DNA of 46,680 nucleotides from an uncultured Clostridia bacterium (lineage in GTDB: Bacteria; Bacillota; Clostridia; Oscillospirales; Ruminococcaceae): positions 1 to 46,680 of the forward strand of contig CALXGT010000045.1 in NCBI GenBank assembly GCA_944387915.1. Reading direction: 5' to 3'. Below, piece by piece: positions 36,243 to 44,549 of this stretch. A program made the position numbers and the translations under genes. Each line of letters starts with the position of its first letter. Position 1 is the first letter of the stretch. The notes below the pieces were generated by a model. That model was not told where the DNA came from. It saw only the letters and a program-made list of their open reading frames with translations, and ran no database searches.

Positions 36243-37073
36243 ATGAAAAAATTGCCATATCCCGAAATTACCCTTTACAAGCAGGAACTGGATCAACATC
36301 AAATACCAAAAGATCACATGTATGTATTAAGAGTAATCAAAAACCAAGTTCCTTATGAATACCTGATTCATCGGCGAAGCGAAAGCAATAAGCTCATTGT
36401 TTTTAACAATGGGGCCATAGCGGAAGGAAACGTTTCCGTCCCGGTTTTCCAAAGGCATAGCTGGGCAAAGATGCTGAAAACTTCTTCGATTTTTTGTATG
36501 GATCCAACCTTGTATCTCAACCGCTTCCTGCAAATCGGATGGGGCATCGGCAAAAATGAGGATTATTACCTGGAAAACAGCAGCCTGATCCTGAAAAAAA
36601 TCATACAAAAAATGGGAATTCAACTTGAGGACACCGCTATTTACGGTACATCAGCAGGTGGTTATCTTTCAATCATTATGGGTATCTATCTGAAAGGGGC
36701 AAAGGTAGTAGCGGACAACGCTCAACTGGATGTGAGAAACTGGATATTTAAAGATGCGTTGGATTCCGTAATTACCTTTTCTTTTGATAACATTGGTTCC
36801 GCACTGAATTATAAGGAGCGTTTCAACATTGTAGACGCTTTCGAAAAACATCATTATGTTCCGAAAATATATATGCATGTCAATCTGTGCTCTGTTGCAG
36901 ATAACTCTACGCAATTGGTCCCCTTTTTGAAAAACGCGGAAAACTTAAGATCCATCAAGGAATATAACGATATTGAGGTTATTCTTCATTTCAATCCGGA
37001 AAAAGGACATGATGGGATTGATATGAAGGATGCCATAACCTTTTTGTACCAGATTTTGGGTCAATCCGAATAA
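36243..37073 (+). CDS. Alpha/beta-hydrolase-fold protein of unknown function
   Basis: The 276-residue product has a nucleophile-elbow motif YGTSAGGYLSIIMG (Ser137), an early strand KLIVFNNGAIAEGN, and a late HFNPEKGHDGIDM with a likely catalytic His. This fits the acyl-hydrolase-like proteins that often accompany surface-polysaccharide genes, but no glycosyltransferase lies near. No Shine-Dalgarno precedes the ATG (ATACCAAG only), and the in-frame upstream codons run to a TAA at 36210, so the true 5' part may be missing. It appears more AT-rich than its neighbours by eye, consistent with transfer. Confidence 0.68.
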   Translation: MKKLPYPEITLYKQELDQHQIPKDHMYVLRVIKNQVPYEYLIHRRSESNKLIVFNNGAIAEGNVSVPVFQRHSWAKMLKTSSIFCMDPTLYLNRFLQIGWGIGKNEDYYLENSSLILKKIIQKMGIQLEDTAIYGTSAGGYLSIIMGIYLKGAKVVADNAQLDVRNWIFKDALDSVITFSFDNIGSALNYKERFNIVDAFEKHHYVPKIYMHVNLCSVADNSTQLVPFLKNAENLRSIKEYNDIEVILHFNPEKGHDGIDMKDAITFLYQILGQSE

Positions 37074-37108
37074 CAAACATTTCTACCCAGCTATCAAATA
37101 TCGAAATA

Positions 37109-37150
37109 AAAAAAGAGTGTAAGGTCTTAACCCCCTTACGCTCTTTTTTC
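37109..37150 (+). terminator. Terminator of the alpha/beta-hydrolase gene
   Basis: A 14-position stem with one G-T pair (AAAAGAGTGTAAGG/CCTTACGCTCTTTT) and a 9-nt loop is followed by TTC, with A-runs and T-runs on both sides. Confidence 0.85.
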
Positions 37151-37198
37151 ATAAAAGCGCAAATCATTTTAAGCCAATTTCTTTGTAAAAAGTGAAAG

Positions 37199-37227
37199 TT
37201 GACATTTATATCTAATAATGATAAAAT
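37199..37227 (+). promoter_or_regulatory. Promoter of the tandem esterase genes
   Basis: TTGACA (37199-37204, perfect) and TAAAAT (37222-37227) with a 17-bp spacer lie about 95 bp upstream of the first esterase gene. Confidence 0.88.
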
Positions 37228-37320
37228 ATTTGGGTGGAATATGTTTTTTTTGCGCATTTCCCTCTCCCTATTTGGCAAAAAACGCGGTAATCCAACAATG
37301 TTATCACAGGAGGTTACATT

Positions 37321-38430
37321 ATGAGCAACATCACTGCCCTTACTTATGTAGGGAACTTTGGTCAAATGGTGAAGGCTTTCGACGTCGTACTGGACGAAGC
37401 GATCAGCGAAATGCCGTCGCCGGAATGCTTTACCCTCAAAAATGCCTATAAGCATTTTGCGAACGGAAGCGCCGTTTCTTCGGGCGTAACCGCAGTCACT
37501 CCGATTCAAAACGGAATTCGTCTCCATGTAGACGAATTCCTTTTCGCACCGGAGTTCTCTGTGGAAGGTCTCGTTTCTTTTACCAAAGCGGATATCTCGT
37601 CGGTAAAAACCGAGTACGCGGACGACTTTGAAGCGATTGAGGAAAATGGATTTCATTATCGCCTCTATTCCCCCAAATGCAAGGGCAAGCGGCCCTTGGT
37701 AGTCTTCCTTCATGGCGGCGGTGAGCGGGGAAATGACAACTGGAAACATATGGTCGCTACTATTGGCGCCGCAAAGATCGCCGAGCGTTATCCTACCGCT
37801 TATGTTCTGGCGCCTCAGTCTCCCGCCAAAGAAATGGCTCCTGCCCCAGCCAATAGTGTAGGCAGCCATATGACGCCGATGAAACGGCTGGAAATGGGAA
37901 ACGATCGTCCCTTCCATTACCCCGACGACTTTACCCACAATGATTTCGGTCATGACTTGCTCGCAAATATGGAATACACCATTCGGAATATGATTGCCGA
38001 GGGTAAGGTGGATGAAAAACGGGTTTATGTCACCGGTCTCTCCATGGGCGGCGCCGGAACCCTTCGCGCCATCACCGTCAGCAAGGACCTTTATGCCGCC
38101 TGCGCTCCCATTTGTCCGTTTATCGATGATGAGATCTACTACAATTTAAGTCACTCCACCATCCCCACCTGGGTCTCTCTCCCCTACTTAGATCATGTAT
38201 TTGAACGGAACATGTATGTGGCGCATGCTGTGATCGCCGCGAAAAGAGCGGGCAACAAAAATATGCACCTCACCATTTATTCCAGAGAGGAAATGGAGAA
38301 ATACGGAATCGGAAACGATCCCGGCACGCCTCTGACCGCCAGAATCACTCAAAATCATGCCGCATGGATTTTGACCTACAACAACGAACATGGAATCTTG
38401 GACTGGCTGATGAACCAGGTAAAGGAATAA
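37321..38430 (+). CDS. EstA-like serine esterase with N-terminal Ig-like domain (copy 1)
   Basis: Residues about 1-100 resemble the Ig-like N-terminal domain of Thermotoga EstA (TALTYVGNFGQMVKAF). The catalytic part has the oxyanion stretch FLHGGGERGNDNW, the nucleophile Ser241 in VTGLSMGGAGT, and a C-terminal NHAAWILTYNNEHGILDWL containing the likely catalytic His. No signal peptide, so it acts in the cytoplasm. CAGGAGG lies 7 bases before the ATG. It is followed after 13 bp by a paralogue. Substrate unknown; acyl or feruloyl esters are typical for the group. Confidence 0.87.
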   Translation: MSNITALTYVGNFGQMVKAFDVVLDEAISEMPSPECFTLKNAYKHFANGSAVSSGVTAVTPIQNGIRLHVDEFLFAPEFSVEGLVSFTKADISSVKTEYADDFEAIEENGFHYRLYSPKCKGKRPLVVFLHGGGERGNDNWKHMVATIGAAKIAERYPTAYVLAPQSPAKEMAPAPANSVGSHMTPMKRLEMGNDRPFHYPDDFTHNDFGHDLLANMEYTIRNMIAEGKVDEKRVYVTGLSMGGAGTLRAITVSKDLYAACAPICPFIDDEIYYNLSHSTIPTWVSLPYLDHVFERNMYVAHAVIAAKRAGNKNMHLTIYSREEMEKYGIGNDPGTPLTARITQNHAAWILTYNNEHGILDWLMNQVKE

Positions 38431-38443
38431 GGGAGGAACAAAT

Positions 38444-39562
38444 ATGAAAAAAATAATTGCTTTTACGCGGGTAGGCAATTACGGCCAGGTTGTCGAAGGC
38501 TTTTACCTCGAAGGCGCTGATCCGAAACTTACGCCGAAGGATTTTGTGTTTCACAACCATTATCGCCGTTTCCGGGGTAAAACCCTCTCCGACGGGGTTA
38601 CGGCGGTATTGCCTTACCAGGATGGAATCAAAATCAAGGTAGATCCCTTTTTATATAACGCCGGATTTGAAGTGGAATGCAACGCGGGAGGATTTAGTTT
38701 CAAAAAAGAAGACGTCACCGAAGTAAAAACCAAAATTGCCGATGATTTTGCCCCCTACTACGACGACGGCGTTCGGTACCGCCTCTATACTCCCAAGGGA
38801 GATGGACGGCGGCCTTTGGTGCTGTTTTTACATGGCGGCGGAGAAAGCGGCGACGACAACTGGACCCAGCTTGTGGGAACCTACGGCCCCACCGCATGGG
38901 CAGAGCGGTTCCCCGAATGCTACGTTTTAGCCCCCCAGGCGCCTATGGAAGGTTTCTACATCCCTCTGGACGAAAGCTATGTGCCGGTAGAAGGGGATGA
39001 ATTTGGAAACCTCGCCCCCCGCAATTACTACAACTTTAAATTCCCGGGGGATTATGCCGAAATTGGCTGGGGCCGCACCCTTCTTGCCAAGATCTGCAAT
39101 CTGATCCGCCGGATGATCGCCGAAGGTAAGGTAGACGAAAACCGGGTCTACGTCACCGGTATGTCTATGGGTGGCGCCGGAACCATTCGCGCCATCAACG
39201 TAGGAAAAGGGTTGTTTGCCGCGGCGGTCCCCATTTGCCCCTTTATCAGCGACGAGATCGCCAACGAGCTGGCGTTTGCCGGAAAGGATATCAAGATCTG
39301 GGTCACCAGTTCTTATTTAGACAATCTCTTTGACCGGAGCAAGTACCTCATCGACGGCGTACTTAAGCTTATGGATGACGGCAATGAGAATGCCTTTTTG
39401 ACCATGTTCTCCCAAAAGGAAATCGAGAAATACGGATTTGGTACCGAGCCGGGAACTACTTTAGCGGAACGGTTAGGATTAAATCACAACGCGGCGTGGA
39501 CGTTGACCTATAACAACGAACATGGCATTATGGATTGGCTGATGAGCCAATCGAAAGATTAA
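38444..39562 (+). CDS. EstA-like serine esterase with N-terminal Ig-like domain (copy 2)
   Basis: A 372-residue paralogue of the preceding gene with the same layout: ITALTY-like start (IIAFTRVGNYGQVVEGF), LHGGGESGDDNW, Ser241 in VTGMSMGGAGTIRAI, and NHNAAWTLTYNNEHGIMDWL. Most of the length aligns, so it is a tandem duplication that has since diverged; roughly half the residues look the same by eye. GGGAGG precedes the ATG. Both genes share one promoter and one terminator. Confidence 0.87.
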   Translation: MKKIIAFTRVGNYGQVVEGFYLEGADPKLTPKDFVFHNHYRRFRGKTLSDGVTAVLPYQDGIKIKVDPFLYNAGFEVECNAGGFSFKKEDVTEVKTKIADDFAPYYDDGVRYRLYTPKGDGRRPLVLFLHGGGESGDDNWTQLVGTYGPTAWAERFPECYVLAPQAPMEGFYIPLDESYVPVEGDEFGNLAPRNYYNFKFPGDYAEIGWGRTLLAKICNLIRRMIAEGKVDENRVYVTGMSMGGAGTIRAINVGKGLFAAAVPICPFISDEIANELAFAGKDIKIWVTSSYLDNLFDRSKYLIDGVLKLMDDGNENAFLTMFSQKEIEKYGFGTEPGTTLAERLGLNHNAAWTLTYNNEHGIMDWLMSQSKD

Positions 39563-39564
39563 CC

Positions 39565-39597
39565 AAAAACCCCCATCCAAATGGATGGGGGTTTTCA
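39565..39597 (+). terminator. Terminator of the tandem esterase genes
   Basis: A 14-bp stem (AAAACCCCCATCCA/TGGATGGGGGTTTT) with a 2-nt core loop directly after the stop of copy 2. Confidence 0.9.
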
Positions 39598-39655
39598 GGT
39601 AAAAACTGTATTTTTTTGTCCCTCTTTTCATATATTGATCCAAAGGGGGCATTCC

Positions 39656-41239
39656 ATGAAAGTAAAAAAATTCTTAATCAATACATTGATTCTTACGATT
39701 GGCTCGTTAATTCTTCGTTTTATCGGCGTTGCTTTTGGCGCTTACCTATCCAAAAAAATCGGTGCGGAGGGCGTCGGTCTTTACCAGCTCGTATTTACGG
39801 TGTACAACTTTGCTTCCACCATCGCCACCTCGGGAATCTATCTGGCGGTAACCAGATTGGTATCGGAGGAAATCGGAAAAGGCCGCTATCCCGCCGCCAA
39901 TGACGCCATGAAAAAATGTATGCTTTACGGCATTACGGTAAGTTTTCTCGCCGCAAGTCTTCTCTACACGTTCGCTTCTCCCATCAGCTTTTTTCTCATC
40001 GACGATGAAAGGGCAATCCTTTCGTTAAAAATTCTCGCTTTTGCCCTTCCGTTTATGGCGTTTTCATCCAGCCTTCGCGGCTACTTTTTCGCCATTCGGC
40101 AAGTGGTGAAATCTGTAAGCAGCCAAATCTTCGAACAGGTAATTCGAATTGTGGTCGTCTCGGTGGGATTCCTCTTTGTCCTTCCCGGCGGACTGGAAAA
40201 TGCATGTGCGGCTGTAGCGTTAGGTTCAGTAGGCGGCGAAGCCCTCGCCTTTTTGTTCACCGGAACCTTCTACCTCATCGACGTGAGGAAAAGAAGCTTT
40301 CGAAAAAAGAAATACCGGGAAACGACTCGAAAGGTTCTTTCCATCACCATTCCCGTCGCCTTAAGCTCCTACCTAAAATCCGCACTGGTCACCGTGGAAA
40401 ACGTTCTCATTCCCAAGGGATTCAAGCGTTACGGATCCGGCGGCGCCGGCGCACTGGCGCAATATGGTATGATGGAGGCGATGGTAATGCCCATTCTCTC
40501 CTTCCCCGCCGCTTTCCTGACCTCTTTTTCCAGTCTTTTAGTCCCGGAGCTGGCGGAATCTAACGCGCTCAAGCAACAACGGGAAATCGACAAACTGGCT
40601 TCTCGTGTGATTCGATTGACTTTGCTGTTTGCGCTTCCTATTGCCGGATGCTTTGTCTGCTTTGGAGAAGATTTAGGGACCGCTATCTACCAAAATGCGG
40701 AAACCGGCCACCTTTTGCGGCTGATGGCGCCGTTAGTCCCCATTATGTACCTGGATTTGGTAACCGACGCTATGCTCAAAGGTCTGGATCAGCAGGTCAG
40801 CGTCCTTCGTTACAGCGTCATCGATTCCGTTATCAGCATCGTGCTGATCTGGACACTGATCCCTTTATACGGCGTATCCGGATACATCTCCGTTTTGTTT
40901 ATCAGCACCTTTATCAACGCTGTACTCAGCATCAATCGACTCATTGAGGTCACTTCTATTCGCTTTTCTCTTTCCAACTGGCTAATCAAGCCGTTGATTT
41001 CCGTCTTTCTGGCTTCTTTTTCTGTCTATACTATTGGGAAAAGCTGGATGGTTTCCCCGGGGCTTGGCGCCTTAATTAAAATCAGCCTCACCTTTATCAT
41101 CTATTTTCTGTTTGTTTTTTTCAGTGGCGCTTTCTCTTTTTCAGAAGTCGTCAGGCTCTTCAAAGCGATCTCCTTTCCCAAAAGAACAGGAACTCTTTTA
41201 TCCAAAACTACTTCGTCGGGCAGCACACAGCAATCATAA
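39656..41239 (+). CDS. SpoVB/MurJ-type polysaccharide flippase
   Basis: The 527-residue membrane protein has about 14 hydrophobic segments and the MOP-superfamily features seen in SpoVB: TLILTIGSLILRFIGVAFGAYLSKKIGAEGVGLYQL at the N-terminus (quoted here only as its start, residues 10-45) and FSSSLRGYFFAIRQ in mid-protein. SpoVB proteins are needed for cortex or surface polymer export in spore formers. The ATG at 39656 has AAAGGGGG upstream. The last 139 bases overlap the 3' end of sfsA on the other strand, so both C-termini are encoded by the same DNA. Confidence 0.88.
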   Translation: MKVKKFLINTLILTIGSLILRFIGVAFGAYLSKKIGAEGVGLYQLVFTVYNFASTIATSGIYLAVTRLVSEEIGKGRYPAANDAMKKCMLYGITVSFLAASLLYTFASPISFFLIDDERAILSLKILAFALPFMAFSSSLRGYFFAIRQVVKSVSSQIFEQVIRIVVVSVGFLFVLPGGLENACAAVALGSVGGEALAFLFTGTFYLIDVRKRSFRKKKYRETTRKVLSITIPVALSSYLKSALVTVENVLIPKGFKRYGSGGAGALAQYGMMEAMVMPILSFPAAFLTSFSSLLVPELAESNALKQQREIDKLASRVIRLTLLFALPIAGCFVCFGEDLGTAIYQNAETGHLLRLMAPLVPIMYLDLVTDAMLKGLDQQVSVLRYSVIDSVISIVLIWTLIPLYGVSGYISVLFISTFINAVLSINRLIEVTSIRFSLSNWLIKPLISVFLASFSVYTIGKSWMVSPGLGALIKISLTFIIYFLFVFFSGAFSFSEVVRLFKAISFPKRTGTLLSKTTSSGSTQQS

Positions 41240-41871
41240 GCTAGGATAGAAACTCCTCCCTGTTCCGCTTTTAAAAGAGCCTTTGCAAATTCTTCGTCGG
41301 TAACCCAGTTTGGAGAAAAAGAGCGGACGTTCGCCATTTGAATTAAGAAAATGACAAAAGCGAAATACCCTTTTTGCCTCGCCGCTTCCAACTCCAGCAG
41401 ATGCTTTCTGCCCCGCTTTGTCGGCGCATCGGGAAAAAAGCAAAGGTTTTCGCTTTCCAAGGTCACCCCTTTCACTTCGGCGTATGCTTCCCGCTCACCT
41501 TGCTTTAGGTACAAGTCAAACCGGGAATGAAGAAACGTTTTCTCCCGTAAGATCGCATCCGGCGCTTCAAAGCCCGGGAGAACCAATTTCCCGTTCTCCA
41601 GCGCTTCGAAGACAATTTGGTTGGGCGCTAAAGCGTCCATATTGATAATCCGATCCCCTTTTTGCACCGCTATCAGTGAATAACGGGTCTTGCGGTTAGG
41701 GTTATCCGATTCTTCCAGCCACACCCTGGCGTTTGGCAGTAAAAGTTCCTTACAGCGGCCGGTATTCTTTACATGGACCGTTTCCTCGCTTCCATCCGAA
41801 AAACGAACCACCGCGACAAAACGGTTCGGACGGGAAAGAAAGACCGCGGGAACAATGGATCGATATTTCAT
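41101..41871 (-). CDS. sfsA: Sugar fermentation stimulation protein SfsA
   Basis: The 256-residue protein has the SfsA hallmarks: an OB-like N-terminal part with RFVAVVRFSDGSEETVHVKNTGRC, the nuclease-like core with EAYAEVKGVTLES and FPDAPTKRGRKHLLEL, and FLIQMANVRSFSPNWVTDEEFA. SfsA is a putative DNA-binding/nuclease-fold protein whose role is unsettled. About 25 C-terminal residues extend past the usual end and lie in the overlap with the flippase gene. TTTGGAGA precedes the ATG. Confidence 0.92.
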   Translation of the reverse strand: MKYRSIVPAVFLSRPNRFVAVVRFSDGSEETVHVKNTGRCKELLLPNARVWLEESDNPNRKTRYSLIAVQKGDRIINMDALAPNQIVFEALENGKLVLPGFEAPDAILREKTFLHSRFDLYLKQGEREAYAEVKGVTLESENLCFFPDAPTKRGRKHLLELEAARQKGYFAFVIFLIQMANVRSFSPNWVTDEEFAKALLKAEQGGVSILAYDCCVLPDEVVLDKRVPVLLGKEIALKSLTTSEKEKAPLKKTNRK

Positions 41872-41887
41872 ATCATTTCTCCAAAAA

Positions 41888-41920
41888 GAAAAATGTCCGT
41901 CACTTGGCGGACATTTTTTT
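41888..41920 (-). terminator. Terminator of prs (bidirectional shape)
   Basis: A 10-bp perfect stem (AAAATGTCCG/CGGACATTTT) with an 8-nt loop, and A/T runs on both sides, lies between the sfsA start and the prs stop. Confidence 0.85.
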
Positions 41921-41928
41921 GTTTTTTC

Positions 41929-43104
41929 TTAATCTCCCAGAGCAGCGCGATGCTTTTCCAAAAGAGCATTGATCCGCTGCGAAGGGTTCAAAAGCTCGCT
42001 AATGGAAAGATCGTGGTTGATGCTCTCAATGATATAGGCAATGTATTTGGAAAGGTCCACTTCTTCGTACCATTCCCGTTTTTTAAGCTCCGGGGTGCGA
42101 TAAATCAAATTGGTAGTAAAGACCTTGGTAATCTCACCTTTCTCGTAAGCTTCATCAAATTTGTCAAGGCCGTTGTTAAAAAGGCCGAAAGAAGTACAAA
42201 CAAAAATCCGTTTGGCGCCCCGGCTCTTTAACTGGCGGCCGATATCCAAAACCGAGCTTCCGGTGGAAATCATATCGTCGACGATAATTAAATCCTTACC
42301 TTTGGGGTCATCGCCTAAAAATTCGTGCGCAACAATCGGGTTGGTTCCGTTGATAATGGTAGAATAGTCTCTCCGCTTATAAAACATCCCAAGGTCGACA
42401 CCCAATACCGAAGAATAATACATACACCGGGACATTCCGCCTTCATCGGGAGAAATAATCATCAAATGATCCCGATCAAAACGAACATCGGGAACACAGC
42501 GAACCAACGCCTTTAAGAACTGATAGGTAGGTTGTACACTCTCAAAACCGCTCAGAGGGATCGCGTTTTGAACTCTGGCATCGTGGGCATCAAAGGTAAT
42601 AATGTTATCGACACCCATATGCACCAGCTCCTGAAGCGCCAAAGCACAGTCCAAAGATTCCCGGGAGTTGCGGCGATGCTGCCGCCCCTCGTAAAGCATA
42701 GGCATAATCACATTGATCCGCCGGGCCTTCCCACCCGCAGCGGAAATCACCCGCTTAATATCCTGGTAATGGTCATCCGGACTCATAGGAACTTCCATAC
42801 CGTACATATTGTAGGTGATTCCATAATTAAATACATCCACAATGATAAACAAATCGTGACCGCGGACCGATTCCCGAAACAGACCTTTCCCTTCTCCGGT
42901 ACCGAATCGGGGACAATCCACCTTGATTTGATAACTTTTCCGACGATACCCGATAAAATCGCTCTCGTCTAAGTAATCGTTATGCCGCTCCGCCCGCCAT
43001 TCCGCCAGGTAATGGTCAATTTTATTGGTGATCTCCTCGCAACCTTTCATTCCCACCAAACTTAACATACCGACCGGAATCGCTACTTCATGATTGGTTC
43101 CCAT
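41929..43104 (-). CDS. prs: Ribose-phosphate pyrophosphokinase, long form
   Basis: Prs makes PRPP for nucleotide, histidine and NAD synthesis. The 391-residue product is longer than the usual 310-320; the extra part is N-terminal (about 70 residues before VRGHDLFIIVDV). It keeps DAHDARVQNAIPLSGF, the flexible-loop KRRDYS, and the PRPP-binding motif IVDDMISTGSSVLDIG. This longer type is known in Clostridia. AGGAGGG precedes the ATG. A clear promoter and a striking inverted repeat lie upstream. Confidence 0.92.
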   Translation of the reverse strand: MGTNHEVAIPVGMLSLVGMKGCEEITNKIDHYLAEWRAERHNDYLDESDFIGYRRKSYQIKVDCPRFGTGEGKGLFRESVRGHDLFIIVDVFNYGITYNMYGMEVPMSPDDHYQDIKRVISAAGGKARRINVIMPMLYEGRQHRRNSRESLDCALALQELVHMGVDNIITFDAHDARVQNAIPLSGFESVQPTYQFLKALVRCVPDVRFDRDHLMIISPDEGGMSRCMYYSSVLGVDLGMFYKRRDYSTIINGTNPIVAHEFLGDDPKGKDLIIVDDMISTGSSVLDIGRQLKSRGAKRIFVCTSFGLFNNGLDKFDEAYEKGEITKVFTTNLIYRTPELKKREWYEEVDLSKYIAYIIESINHDLSISELLNPSQRINALLEKHRAALGD

Positions 43105-43137
43105 GGTTTACCCTCCTAAACGCATTTTGAACAATCC

Positions 43138-43167
43138 TGTTTGGCAAAATCACCATCTTGCCAAACA
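43138..43167. promoter_or_regulatory. Perfect 10+10 bp inverted repeat in the prs leader
   Basis: TGTTTGGCAA, 10 bases, TTGCCAAACA. It sits about 16-45 nt downstream of the predicted prs transcription start and 34 bp upstream of the prs start codon. No T-run follows, so it is not a terminator; it could be an operator for a dimeric repressor or a leader hairpin. Confidence 0.7.
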
Positions 43168-43191
43168 ACGTCTTTTTATTCTTTCTTATTT

Positions 43192-43220
43192 ATTATACCT
43201 TGTCAGTTACCGATTTGTAA
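43192..43220 (-). promoter_or_regulatory. Promoter of prs
   Basis: On the minus strand TTACAA (43215-43220) and TATAAT (43192-43197, perfect) are 17 bp apart. Confidence 0.72.
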
Positions 43221-43495
43221 ATTGTTTCTTTTGAAAAAGCCGAAAAAAAACGTCAAAATATTTATCCCTTTTTTGTCGTTTTTTTGAAAAAATGGTGTTT
43301 TTTCCACAAAATGAAACCATTTTTTTGATTTTATACATGCCTCCTGAAATTTCCTATCCCGTTTTTAGATCTTGCAAAGCCCTATTTTACGGGGTTTTTT
43401 CGAATACGCAAAAACCGAAAGCACAAATCCCAGAAATTGGCTTGTCCTTTTTATTGCCTTTTATGTTACAATCTCCTTGGGCGCCCAATCCAATA
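43221..43495. other. AT-rich intergenic region between prs and the SH3b gene
   Basis: No gene seen. It holds long A and T runs and a stem AAAAAATGGT/ACCATTTTTT around 43286-43327 of terminator shape but without a transcript to terminate. A possible promoter for the SH3b gene is TTGTCC (43442-43447) with TACAAT (43467-43472), spacer 19 bp, so weak. Confidence 0.5.
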
Positions 43496-43508
43496 ACGAG
43501 GTGATAAC

Positions 43509-44480
43509 ATGAAAGTAATTCAAAAAACCATTTTATCTGCCGCGCTAGGACTTTGTCTTTTGGCTTTCGGAAACAACATGCTTACCCCTTCCGCAGAAGC
43601 CGCTTCTGCCGGGAGAGTCACTACCATTTCTACGAATTTGAACGTCCGAAGCCAAAGCAATCTATATTCGCCGATTGTCGCTTCCCTGAAAAAAGGAAGT
43701 CTGGTCACTTTGATTTCTCAAGACGGCAACTACTGGTATGTAGAATATGCGGATGGGAAATTCGGATACTGCCACAGCAATTATATTGTGCAGGAAAGCA
43801 ACACTACCGCCACGGTAGCGACCTTATGGGGCAACTTAAATGTTCGTTCCGGAAAAGGTACTTCCTATTCGATCGTTGGATCACTCAAAAAAGGGGAAGA
43901 AGTTGTAGTCTTGTCGGAAAGCGGCGGTTGGAGCCACATTTTATACGACGGCGTTCGCACCGGCTACGTCAGCAGCAGCTATCTGTCCAAAACTTCTTCG
44001 GAAAATACTTCTTCGGCCGTCTCCTTGGCGGTACCGGACTACAAACAAACGGACAGCCGGTGGGCTAACGTCTTGATTGGTTCTTCCAATAAAACTATTG
44101 GCAAGATTGGCTGTACTACCACCGGAATGGCAATGTTAGAGTCTTTCCGCACCGGTACGACCATCTATCCGGATGCCATGAGCAAAAAATTAAGCTACTC
44201 CTCCTCCGGAGACTTATATTGGCCTTCCTCCTACACTGTTTCCACTAATGGGACGGACCTCGCAAATAGGCTTTACCAAGCCTTGCAATCGGGAAAACCG
44301 GTTATGATCGGAGCCAAGAATATTTACGGCAGCCAACATTGGGTCGTTGTAACCGGCTTTACCGGCGGAGAATTATCCTATCGGAATTTTACCATTAACG
44401 ATCCCGGTTCTTCTTCCCGAAAGACACTGCAATCCTTCTTTAACCTTTATCCAACCTTTTACAAATGGGTCGCCTATTAA
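43509..44480 (+). CDS. Secreted protein with two SH3b domains and a C39-like peptidase domain
   Basis: A signal peptide (about 1-31, ending AEA) leads two bacterial SH3 domains (about 36-95 with NLNVRSQSNLYSPIV, and 102-160 with NLNVRSGKGTSYSIV), then a cysteine-peptidase-like domain with VPDYKQTDSRWAN, Cys202 (GCTTTGMAML), His277 (SQHWVVVTGF) and Asp298 (INDPG). This fits the C39_2-type family. SH3b domains usually bind cell-wall peptides, so it likely acts at the wall. GAGGTGATAAC precedes the ATG. It converges on the spoIIIA operon. Confidence 0.92.
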   Translation: MKVIQKTILSAALGLCLLAFGNNMLTPSAEAASAGRVTTISTNLNVRSQSNLYSPIVASLKKGSLVTLISQDGNYWYVEYADGKFGYCHSNYIVQESNTTATVATLWGNLNVRSGKGTSYSIVGSLKKGEEVVVLSESGGWSHILYDGVRTGYVSSSYLSKTSSENTSSAVSLAVPDYKQTDSRWANVLIGSSNKTIGKIGCTTTGMAMLESFRTGTTIYPDAMSKKLSYSSSGDLYWPSSYTVSTNGTDLANRLYQALQSGKPVMIGAKNIYGSQHWVVVTGFTGGELSYRNFTINDPGSSSRKTLQSFFNLYPTFYKWVAY

Positions 44481-44500
44481 TTTGGTAAGAACAAATACGA

Positions 44501-44540
44501 AAAAAAGGAGCCGTCGGTTGAACACCGGCGCTCCTTTTTC
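44501..44540. terminator. Bidirectional terminator between the SH3b gene and spoIIIAH
   Basis: A stem AAAAAGGAGC...GCTCCTTTTT with an inner CGGT/ACCG pairing, A-run before and T-run after, placed between two convergent stops at 44480 and 44550. Confidence 0.87.
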
Positions 44541-44549
44541 TTGTGGTCA

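Noticed and set aside
36112-36246. Plus-strand open frame ending as ATGA at the hydrolase start
   Set aside because: It has no good start or ribosome site and overlaps the minus-strand Ser/Asn-rich frame, which fits a stalk plus membrane helix much better.
43286-43327. Hairpin AAAAAATGGT/ACCATTTTTT as a terminator
   Set aside because: It lies in a promoter region between divergent genes with no transcript running into it; A/T runs in AT-rich DNA form such stems by chance.
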